The notes under the pieces: model-generated
The model's database searches: none
What the model saw: only the letters and a program-made list of their open reading frames with translations
Told to the model about the DNA's origin: nothing
In this document: piece after piece, positions 45,066 to 52,594 of the stretch
How positions within the stretch are numbered: position 1 is the stretch's first letter
Layout: each line of letters opens with the position of its first letter
Program-made: the position numbers and the translations under genes
Source of the DNA: Synergistaceae bacterium
GTDB lineage: Bacteria; Synergistota; Synergistia; Synergistales; Aminobacteriaceae
DNA: 52,594 nt
Direction of reading: 5' to 3'
Assembly: GCA_009783355.1 (NCBI GenBank)
Contig: WRHH01000015.1
Location: 1-52,594, forward strand

Positions 45066-47990
45066 ATGAAGAAAGTCATACAGTTGTTTATGATTTTTAT
45101 GTTGGTATTTTTGCTTCCCGCTACTTCAACCGCAGCGTACTTCAATTTCAATCCCAAAGAATGGATAATTCACGATGATGTCGCAGATAAGAGAGCTAGA
45201 GAAGAGCTCTTGTCAAGGCAAGGCCCGCAAGGGTTCAAGCCTTTTTCTGACACGCCGGAAATCCCGTTTGGCGGACATCAAACCATCAGCGCAACAGAAT
45301 GGCCGGAGTCAATGCGTAAAGCAATGGATGGCCCTAACGGTATGCCGCAGGATGTGAAGGACTGGTTCAAAACTCCCGCCTTCGATTACAGCCCGGGTAA
45401 ACACACATTAAGCGAGGACCTGCCGGGGAACATAGGATATTTTACGACCCAGCAGGAAATGATCGACTGGTTTGAGACGCTGCCGAAGACCCGCATGAAA
45501 TATCAACTTGTAACCGGCTTCCCTTATTTCACAGTGAACCAAAACAACGGTTACAACGATTATGCGCTGGCGAGGACGTTCGAGCTGATACTTTCTGTTT
45601 TCAGCATACCATCGGTCTTTACGCCCGACGAGGTGAAAGCTCTCGGAAAACCTGTCGTATGGCTACATGGTCAGATACACGGAGATGAAACTTCCTCAGG
45701 CGAAGCTCTTTTGCAGGTTGCAAAAGAATTCGCGGAAGGCAAACACGATGATATACTCAGCAAAGTTACAGTAGTAATCGTCCCGCGCTTCAATGTTGAC
45801 GGAGCTTGGAACAATCAGAGACATACAACCGGCGCTTTTCCTTTCGGACTGCACGATGCGGACATGAACCGCGACTTCGTGGCGTTTGAGACTCCGATAG
45901 TCAGGGCAATACGCCAACTTCAAATAGCCTACGACCCAATAGTGAGCTTGTGCGGACACGAGCAGTCTTACACATTTGATTGGGAGGAATACAGAACAGA
46001 TTCAGGCGGCTTCACGAGAAACGGATACTACAGAGGTTATGACGCAGTACTCGCAACAACTATGTCGTATAATCTCAACGTGGATAAACACGTCCGCGAT
46101 CTCGGATTTAACCTGTTCGAACCGGCTACCAAAGCAATTCTTGAAGAGAAAAAAGTAGGTTGGAACAGGTATGTCGGAGGATCAATAAACGCCGAATTGG
46201 GACACGGGACGTTTGCGACCACTTATATACCTACGGAAGTCGTATCGTCGAACGGAGTAACCGGACCGATACCGGGAAGGCTCGCGCACTGGACAGGAGA
46301 AACCGACTTTGTTATGGTCCCTGATGAAGGTATTGGCGTAAACGGCGCCGCCCTTGGCAACCAATCGCTTGCTTTCGTACATGAGGCTTCTAAGGTAGGC
46401 AACGGCGCCTATACCAACACTGTTAGGCTGGCCTATTTACGCCGTACTTACGCGCATTATCTCGGAGCGCTGGAGATTTGCCGAACCGCTGCAAACAATC
46501 TTGGCATAATCATGCCTGCTGTAAACGCCGCAAGGGCGGCTGAAATAGCGGGGACGGCGCCTCTTTCCTTCTGGGGCAGAGCTCCAATACCGGTATCTGT
46601 CAAAAAGAACGTATTTGAGTATAAATCATGGAAGAAAGAAGACTCAGCCGAAGTCGTTAACGCAATAGGGCCGGGAACAAGAGATACAATGTGGATTTAC
46701 GCGCATTTTGCGGAACGCGATACAAACGCTCAAGTTACGCGCCCAATAGCTTACATAATCCCAAGTGATCACTATGAAGCCGCAATAAGGCTGTTCTATT
46801 CAGGCGTCAAGCTCGAAAGGCTGACGCGGGACCAGACGGTTCAAGTCGAAGCTTATACTGTCACATCGACCGGATTAAATGATCTCAGCCCGAGTGGCCC
46901 ACCGATTCTGGCTTACTATGCAATTAGGTCGGTCACAAAAGCAACTAAAGCTATAGCATTCCCAAAAGACAGCTTCGTGGTGAGGATGGACCAGCTGGGG
47001 GCTTCACTCGCAGGGCTTGCACTGGAACCGATGGCGATTAGAAACTACGGAAATATGTATCTCAGCCGAATTGATGGAGAGTATATACCGACGTGGTATC
47101 ACGACACATTCCTGCCCGTATCGACCGGACGGGAGTTTCCATGCTACAGGTATGTATCCGATGCAAGCAACCCGATATCTACATATCCCGCCAGCATGAA
47201 CCTTCCTTTGATGCTGACGATGGTAGAAAAAGTTCACGCGCTCACACAGGAAGAGATAGCGGAAATAAAAGACGAGCTTGGGCTTGCCGCCGACCCCGAA
47301 TATATCAGCAAGTTCCAGCTTCCCGCGCTTTCGGCGGACGTTTACAAAAACATGGTCAATGTGGACATAAACGAGGCGTTCATGCTTCCTGACGGAACCG
47401 TCATATATATAGACCCGGACAACGTCCTTGACGGCAATATTGTTAAAATTGCGGCGCCGAAGGGGCTCAATGGAAATCTGATTTTCGCGGGCAAGAAAGG
47501 CGGAGGTTATTCAAAGATATTTGAAAAGAACCTTGTCCCCGTATCCCCTGAAGACATTCTGAAAGACGGAAAGGCGCCGGACGGAGCGCAAATCATTAAC
47601 AAAAAGCTTGTCTGGACAACTCCGTTCGAGAATAAGGGCGTCATTCTGGCGAACAGCATGCTTGGCGGCTACGAAATATCGTATGTTGAACCCGTAGCGG
47701 CAGGAGCGGGCTACACGCTGGAATATGAAGGAGACAAGGTAGTAGCATACTTTGACAGTTTGACCCTTGTTGACGGTACAGCCGGGATTTACTTGGTTAA
47801 GGACGGCGGAGACCCCGCTGCAGGATACGACGCGCTTATAATTGTTGAATTCAAAGGCAAAAAAGCCACCGGAAGCGGCGGTCATTGGCGCGACTATTGC
47901 GAAGAACTTGGCTGCAACGCGTTCTCTCAGTTATTCATTTTGTTCGCGATTATTCCGTTTATGGCAATCGTAAGAAAAAAAGGTGAATAA
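45066..47990 (+). CDS. Secreted M14 zinc carboxypeptidase A, tandem copy 2
   Basis: 974 residues, collinear with copy 1 and roughly 80 percent identical by eye. The active-site set is intact: HGDE near 203, DADMNRDF near 265, CGHEQ near 296 and VHEAS near 437. The loop before DMNRD is shorter (FPFGLHD in place of APYGHAGQGSAGV), which may alter specificity. The tail is SGGHWRDYCEELGCNAFSQ followed by the helix and RKKGE, lacking the long Gly run. TGGAGGTGTAAACAAGT precedes the ATG. It is transcribed from its own promoter, since a terminator lies upstream. Confidence 0.9.
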   Translation: MKKVIQLFMIFMLVFLLPATSTAAYFNFNPKEWIIHDDVADKRAREELLSRQGPQGFKPFSDTPEIPFGGHQTISATEWPESMRKAMDGPNGMPQDVKDWFKTPAFDYSPGKHTLSEDLPGNIGYFTTQQEMIDWFETLPKTRMKYQLVTGFPYFTVNQNNGYNDYALARTFELILSVFSIPSVFTPDEVKALGKPVVWLHGQIHGDETSSGEALLQVAKEFAEGKHDDILSKVTVVIVPRFNVDGAWNNQRHTTGAFPFGLHDADMNRDFVAFETPIVRAIRQLQIAYDPIVSLCGHEQSYTFDWEEYRTDSGGFTRNGYYRGYDAVLATTMSYNLNVDKHVRDLGFNLFEPATKAILEEKKVGWNRYVGGSINAELGHGTFATTYIPTEVVSSNGVTGPIPGRLAHWTGETDFVMVPDEGIGVNGAALGNQSLAFVHEASKVGNGAYTNTVRLAYLRRTYAHYLGALEICRTAANNLGIIMPAVNAARAAEIAGTAPLSFWGRAPIPVSVKKNVFEYKSWKKEDSAEVVNAIGPGTRDTMWIYAHFAERDTNAQVTRPIAYIIPSDHYEAAIRLFYSGVKLERLTRDQTVQVEAYTVTSTGLNDLSPSGPPILAYYAIRSVTKATKAIAFPKDSFVVRMDQLGASLAGLALEPMAIRNYGNMYLSRIDGEYIPTWYHDTFLPVSTGREFPCYRYVSDASNPISTYPASMNLPLMLTMVEKVHALTQEEIAEIKDELGLAADPEYISKFQLPALSADVYKNMVNVDINEAFMLPDGTVIYIDPDNVLDGNIVKIAAPKGLNGNLIFAGKKGGGYSKIFEKNLVPVSPEDILKDGKAPDGAQIINKKLVWTTPFENKGVILANSMLGGYEISYVEPVAAGAGYTLEYEGDKVVAYFDSLTLVDGTAGIYLVKDGGDPAAGYDALIIVEFKGKKATGSGGHWRDYCEELGCNAFSQLFILFAIIPFMAIVRKKGE

Positions 47991-48096
47991 TTACTATTAT
48001 TTCAATATTTGATTTTTCCATGGTTATTTGTTCTTTATATGATACAATTAACCACTAATTTATTTTATCAATTATGTTCTGGAGGTGTAAGTAAGT

Positions 48097-51000
48097 ATGA
48101 GGAAAGTTACACAGTTGTTAATGATTCTGACGCTGATATTCCTGTTTTCCACCCCTTCGTCAGCGGCGTACTTCGATTTTAGTAAAGTTGAAGTAACAAT
48201 TCACGATGATGTAGCGGCAGAGGAAGCTGCGAAGGAACTCCTGTCAAGAGAGGGACCGGTGGGCTTCAGGCCTTTTGCTAATGTTCCGACATATCCTTTC
48301 GGCGGACAGCAGAACGTCACTGAAGCTACATGGCCCGCTTCAATGCGCAAAGGAATGGCTCTTGCCATGCCGCAGGAGGTGAAGGACTGGTTCAAAACTC
48401 CTGCTTTTGATTACAGCCCGAATAAACACACAATTAGCGAGGACCTGCCGGGTAATGTAGGTTATGTTACGAGTCAGCAGGAAATACTTGACTGGTTTGC
48501 AGCGTTGCCGCAGACCCGAATGAAATATGAGCTCATAACCGGCTTCCCGTATTATACAGGAAACGGCTTCAGCGATTATGCGTTGGCAAGGACATTTGAG
48601 CTGGTATTTTCGGTTTTCAGCATACCTTCGGTCTTTACAGCCGAAGAAGTGAAAGCTCTCGGGAAACCCGTAGTTTGGTTGCATGGCTCAATACACGGAG
48701 GAGAGACGGCGCCTGGCGAGGCCCTTTTACAGTTAGCGAAAGAATTTGCGAATGGCGAACACGATGATATTCTCGATAAAGTTACCGTGGTAATTGTTCC
48801 GCGCTTCAACGTTGACGGTGCATGGAACAACCAGAGAACAACGACAGCAGCCGCTCCTTACGGACACGCCGGGCAGAGCAGCGCGGGAGTTGACATGAAC
48901 CGCGACTTTGTGGCTTTTGAGACCCCGATAGTCAGGGCAATACGCCATCTTCAGATAGCGTACGATCCTATTGTGAGCTATTGCGGACATCAGCAGGGAT
49001 ACACGTTTGATTCAGAATATGCAAAAGCCGCTGACGGAACGATGGTTTCGACCGGCTACCGCAGAGGGTACGACGCGATACTTAACACGTCAATGACTTA
49101 CAATCTCAACGTGAACAGACGAGTTCGCGACCTTGGATTTTATTTGTACGAGCCGGCGACGAAAGCAGCTCTTGAGGCTCAAGGATTGGAATGGGGCCGT
49201 TATGTTGGAGGATCAATCACTGCAGGCATGGGGCATGGAACATTCCCGCAAGGGATTGTACCGCTTGATGAAGTCGTTTCAAGCGATGGCCTCACAGGGC
49301 CGCTTTCTGGAGAAATTCGTTTCACAGCCGGACAAACCGACTTTTCACTCGTCCCCGAGGAAGGGATTGGTATTAACGGTACCGCTCTTGGTAACCAGTC
49401 AATAGTTTTCGTGTATGAAGTTGCCTCAGTAAGCGTAAGATTGGATTATTTACGCCGCGTATACTCTCAATATATCGGAGCGCTTGAGATATGCCGCACT
49501 GCAGCTAACAATCTATACAGCGGCACCTACCCAATTATGCAGGCAATCAATGCCGCGAGGGCGACAGAAATAGCGAGGACGGAGCCTCTTTCTTTCTGGG
49601 GCAGGGCGCCATTACCGCAACCTGTCAAAAAGAACGTGCTCGAATATAAAGGCTGGAAGAAGGAAGACACGCCTCTAGTTATAAACGCAATAGCGCCTGG
49701 AACAAGAGATATAAACTGGATATACGCGCATTTTGCGGAACGCGGTGAACAGGTAACGCGCCCAATAGCTTACATAATCCCGAAAGACCATTATGAAGCT
49801 GCAATAAGGCTCTTCTATTCGGGCGTCAAGCTTGAAAGACTTTCAGGAGACCAGTCGATTCAGGTTGAGGCTTACACTGTCAAGTCGACCGGCTCCAATA
49901 ACCTCAGCCCTAGCGGCTCAACGAGCCAGGTTACCCAGGCTATCAGGTCTGTTGAAAAGACAACGAAGACGATTGCATTCCCTAAGGACAGCTTTGTAGT
50001 AAGGATGGACCAGCTTGGAGCTTCCCTCGCGGGACTTGCGATTGAGCCGATGGCAATAAGAAACTACGGGAACATGTACCTCAGCCGCTCACCTTCAACA
50101 ACAGTCCCGGCTTGGTATCGCGACACGTTCCTGCCCGTATCGACGGATCAGGAGTATCCGTGCTACAGGTATGTCACTTCTGCAAGCAACCCGATAACCA
50201 CATATCCCGCCAACATGAACCTTCCTTTCATGTTGACGATGGTTGAGAAGGTTCACGCGTTTACCCAGGAGGAGATAGCTGATATCAAAGCTGAGCTCGG
50301 ACTTACAACCGATCCGGAATATGTCAGTAAGTTCCAGCTTCCCGAGCTTTCGTCGGACGCTTCATACAAAAACATGGCTAATGTGGATATAAACGAATCA
50401 TTCATGCTTCCCGGCGGAACCATAGTCAATATAAAGCCGGAGAACGTCCTTGCCGGTAATATTGTTAAAATTGTAGCTCCAAACGGGCTTAATGGGAATG
50501 TGGTTTTCATGGGCAATAAAAGCGGAGACTATTACCAATTAGACCTGAATCCTGTGACCAAAGTCACCGTTGCCCCGAAGACATTAACTATAAATGAAGG
50601 AGAAACGGGGACTATATCCGTGACGCTGGAACCTGACGACGCGGATAACAAGATAGTGAACTGGAGCAGCAGCAACGAGACAGTAGCGACAGTTGTAAAC
50701 GGAGTAGTGACGGGCTTGAGCGCTGGAAATGCGACAATAACCGCAAGCTCGGATTCAAATCCGGACATAGCGGATAGCTGCACGATAACGGTAGCTATAA
50801 TACCGGTTTCCTCAGTTACGGTCACGCCAAAAACCGCGTCAATATTAGTTAACGGGACAGTGTCGCTTTCAGTGGATGTCTTGCCCGCAAATGCAGCGGA
50901 CAAGGATGTCACATGGAGCAGCAGCAACAACGCAGCGGCAACAGTGAATGCAAGCGGCGTAGTAACGGGCGTGAGTGCAGGAACTGCTAGAATAACCGCA

Positions 51001-52233
51001 AGCTCGGATTCAAATCCGAACATAGCGGATACCTGCGTTGTAACGGTAACAACGCCTCCGCCGCCAGTCATCACTATCATCACTCAGCCGCAGGACGCTG
51101 ACTTCAAAGATGACAGCATCTCGGGCAGCCTGTCGGTAACAGCGACTGTCGACCCGGCTGGAGAGACGCTAACATATCAGTGGTATTACAATACGACAAA
51201 CAGCACTACTAACGGGCAGGTAATCGGTGGAGCGACGCAGGCAAGTTATACGATAAACCCTGCTCTGACGGTAGGAACGCATTACTACTATTGCGTGGTC
51301 GGTGTATTGGGCTCGACAACTTCAGTTACATCCGGCGTGGCGAAGGTGACGGTAACGCCGTCGAAAATTAACGTAACGGGAGTAACTGTTGAACCAAAAT
51401 CGGCGAAAGTCGAGATAGGCGAAACGAAGGCCCTCACTGCAAATGTCGCGCCAACCGACGCTACGAACCCTGGAGTGGAATGGAGCAGCGATAACGATGA
51501 AGTTGCAACGGTCAATACGAACGGTGTAGTAACGGCGCTAAACGCAGGAACAGCTACTATAACCGCAATGACGACAGAAGGCGGATTCATGGATACATGC
51601 GTGATAACAGTGCCTGCAACGACGCCTGTCTCTCCGGAATTCCCGTCGGATAAGGACGACGTGGCGACGAGGACGGGAATACCTGCTGACGACCTTGAAG
51701 AAAGAGACGGTAAGGTCTATCTGAAGAAGGAAGCTGCGGAAAAATTAGCGAAAGAACTGCTTGGCGCGAAGAATGTAAATACGTTTATCCTGCCGATATT
51801 CGAGGGAACAATAGCGCCCGGCGGAGTAGCTGAAATTTCGTTTACAATTACCGGAAAGGATCTGTTGGTGAAATTTACTGACGATATAAACCTGATAGGT
51901 TTGACTTTCGGCGGCGGCGCGGAACTCTTTGATTTTGTGAATGACGCGGCTGAATATGGCAACGGAAAATTCACCCTGCTTCTGGGAGGCGTGATATACG
52001 AAGGAGAGATTGATCCGGATGAAATTTACGAACTGCTCGTGTTCATAAAGGACGGCGGCATATTCGACCTTGATGGCGTTGAGGACGGCAAAGTGATATC
52101 CTCAATATTCCTGGCCTCTGAGAAGAAAGGCGGCGGCGGTGGCGGCGGATGCAACGCATATGGTTATCTTGCGCTTGTTCTGCTTGGATTTGCCCCATTC
52201 GTGTTGAAAAGCAGGGAAAAAAGCAGGGATTAG
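48097..52233 (+). CDS. Secreted M14 zinc carboxypeptidase with Ig-like domains, tandem copy 3
   Basis: 1378 residues. The first 800 match copies 1 and 2 (HGGE near 200, GVDMNRDF near 265, CGHQQ near 295 with Gln where the others have Glu, VYEVA near 435). The junction is abrupt after NGLNGNVVFMGN: three bacterial Ig-like group 2 domains (about 820-900, 904-985, 1090-1170; WSSSNETVATVVNGVVTGLS) and one other Ig-like domain (about 990-1085, TYQWYYN) follow, then an alpha/beta region and the GGGGGGGCNAYGY CTERM tail. The Ig domains would extend the enzyme or bind a surface polymer. The stop codon lies within a GGGATTA array. Confidence 0.9.
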   Translation: MRKVTQLLMILTLIFLFSTPSSAAYFDFSKVEVTIHDDVAAEEAAKELLSREGPVGFRPFANVPTYPFGGQQNVTEATWPASMRKGMALAMPQEVKDWFKTPAFDYSPNKHTISEDLPGNVGYVTSQQEILDWFAALPQTRMKYELITGFPYYTGNGFSDYALARTFELVFSVFSIPSVFTAEEVKALGKPVVWLHGSIHGGETAPGEALLQLAKEFANGEHDDILDKVTVVIVPRFNVDGAWNNQRTTTAAAPYGHAGQSSAGVDMNRDFVAFETPIVRAIRHLQIAYDPIVSYCGHQQGYTFDSEYAKAADGTMVSTGYRRGYDAILNTSMTYNLNVNRRVRDLGFYLYEPATKAALEAQGLEWGRYVGGSITAGMGHGTFPQGIVPLDEVVSSDGLTGPLSGEIRFTAGQTDFSLVPEEGIGINGTALGNQSIVFVYEVASVSVRLDYLRRVYSQYIGALEICRTAANNLYSGTYPIMQAINAARATEIARTEPLSFWGRAPLPQPVKKNVLEYKGWKKEDTPLVINAIAPGTRDINWIYAHFAERGEQVTRPIAYIIPKDHYEAAIRLFYSGVKLERLSGDQSIQVEAYTVKSTGSNNLSPSGSTSQVTQAIRSVEKTTKTIAFPKDSFVVRMDQLGASLAGLAIEPMAIRNYGNMYLSRSPSTTVPAWYRDTFLPVSTDQEYPCYRYVTSASNPITTYPANMNLPFMLTMVEKVHAFTQEEIADIKAELGLTTDPEYVSKFQLPELSSDASYKNMANVDINESFMLPGGTIVNIKPENVLAGNIVKIVAPNGLNGNVVFMGNKSGDYYQLDLNPVTKVTVAPKTLTINEGETGTISVTLEPDDADNKIVNWSSSNETVATVVNGVVTGLSAGNATITASSDSNPDIADSCTITVAIIPVSSVTVTPKTASILVNGTVSLSVDVLPANAADKDVTWSSSNNAAATVNASGVVTGVSAGTARITASSDSNPNIADTCVVTVTTPPPPVITIITQPQDADFKDDSISGSLSVTATVDPAGETLTYQWYYNTTNSTTNGQVIGGATQASYTINPALTVGTHYYYCVVGVLGSTTSVTSGVAKVTVTPSKINVTGVTVEPKSAKVEIGETKALTANVAPTDATNPGVEWSSDNDEVATVNTNGVVTALNAGTATITAMTTEGGFMDTCVITVPATTPVSPEFPSDKDDVATRTGIPADDLEERDGKVYLKKEAAEKLAKELLGAKNVNTFILPIFEGTIAPGGVAEISFTITGKDLLVKFTDDINLIGLTFGGGAELFDFVNDAAEYGNGKFTLLLGGVIYEGEIDPDEIYELLVFIKDGGIFDLDGVEDGKVISSIFLASEKKGGGGGGGCNAYGYLALVLLGFAPFVLKSREKSRD

Positions 52234-52278
52234 GGATTTGAAAGGCAATTCGGAATTCGTAATTCGGAATTCGGAATT
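52226..52278 (+). repeat. Two heptamer arrays at the end of M14 copy 3
   Basis: GGGATTA and GGGATTT at 52226-52239 overlap the end of the gene, whose TAG stop (52231-52233) is made by them. A second array follows at 52251-52278: CGGAATT, CGTAATT, CGGAATT, CGGAATT, preceded by AATT, with the same unit order as the array at 1456-1487. Confidence 0.85.
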
Positions 52279-52294
52279 AAAAACAAGTACAATT

Positions 52295-52324
52295 AGCGGG
52301 CGGCAAAGTGCCGCCTGCTTTTTT
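52295..52324 (+). terminator. Terminator of M14 copy 3
   Basis: AGCGGGCGGC (52295-52304) pairs with GCCGCCTGCT (52310-52319, one G-T pair) around AAAGT, then a run of T. The stem core is the same GGCGGC/GCCGCC as in the MITE. Confidence 0.85.
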
Positions 52325-52415
52325 GTAACACATAATATTACTGTGAATGGAACTTTCAGATGATAGAATATATTATTGATTCATGTGCGCCTTGATAAAT
52401 TAAAATGCAAATTAA

Positions 52416-52535
52416 GGGGCTGTAACAAAAGTAGTATATTGGCTAGCCAAACCACAATATATAGTGGTTGTTTGGTATTGTGTGCACAATATGTTGTAGG
52501 GGCGGCATTCTGCCGCCAGCTTTTGTTACAGCCCC
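52416..52535 (-). mobile_element. MITE copy 3, complete, 120 bp
   Basis: Inverted relative to copies 1 and 2, with perfect 16-base terminal repeats. It is identical to the visible part of copy 1, so the window is bounded by two inverted copies. On the plus strand the hairpin GGCGGCATTCTGCCGCC followed by AGCTTTTG would act as a second terminator behind M14 copy 3. The last 59 bases of the window show only the 24-base repeat (52536-52559) and no gene. Confidence 0.85.
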
Positions 52536-52594
52536 TTTTACGTTGCCCAAACATCCGGTATTTTGTTTTTGGCTATCATTGAACTGTGAATTCG

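Overview
The window reads as chromosomal DNA of an anaerobic member of the Synergistota. The strongest sign is a C-terminal tail shared by five secreted proteins: a Gly-rich linker, a conserved Cys-Asn-Ala, a hydrophobic helix and a short basic end. This matches the Synergist-CTERM sorting signal. The tail occurs on four M14 zinc carboxypeptidases and one M28 aminopeptidase, which fits a peptide- and amino-acid-fermenting lifestyle. The organism call is an inference from this tail and general gene content; no rRNA is present.

Layout. 1-1119: a terminator-bearing MITE and an AbrB/VapC toxin-antitoxin operon. 1472-4577: a divergent M14 peptidase and a lone HPt phosphotransfer protein, both minus strand. 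4767-9489: ribose uptake and phosphorylation (rbsK, rbsB, rbsA, rbsC) behind a near-consensus promoter. 9505-11266: a remnant of a surface protein and a secreted protein of unknown function. 11712-18713: a SUI1-family protein (minus strand), then threonine synthase, asparaginyl-tRNA synthetase, a truncated M20 peptidase, asparaginase, EcfT, TruA and MreB. 19312-21183: secreted M28 peptidase. 21487-34017: a minus-strand accessory block with two paralogous secreted transglutaminase-like proteins, a 567-residue and an 1847-residue ankyrin protein, an AAA/DUF4143 ATPase, a DUF3592-type membrane protein and an ankyrin pseudogene. 34146-34666: a ParD-like/ParE-like toxin-antitoxin pair. 35131-40246: tyrS, a type II restriction-modification pair, a two-gene chromate transporter and gap. 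40408-41526: an unknown secreted protein. 41879-52233: three tandem secreted M14 carboxypeptidases, the last with its C-terminal region replaced by bacterial Ig-like domains.

The most unusual signal lies at gene 3' ends. At least eight short arrays of 7-bp repeats (GGGATTA, CGGAAGT/CGGAATT, CAATGNN, GTGGAGY) sit directly after, or run into, the stop codons of seven genes, always in the same orientation relative to the gene. In three genes the array supplies the stop codon itself. Several arrays are followed by GACAAAA-like repeats and then by a GGCGGC/GCCGCC hairpin with a T-tract. The same hairpin is the end of a roughly 120-bp MITE with perfect 16-bp terminal inverted repeats. All clear copies and remnants of the MITE point so that the hairpin would terminate transcription of the gene just upstream.

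The accessory block shows recent duplication: near-identical 99-bp ankyrin units, duplicated transglutaminase genes, and a small ankyrin gene that still carries the scar of a C-terminal domain present in the large one.
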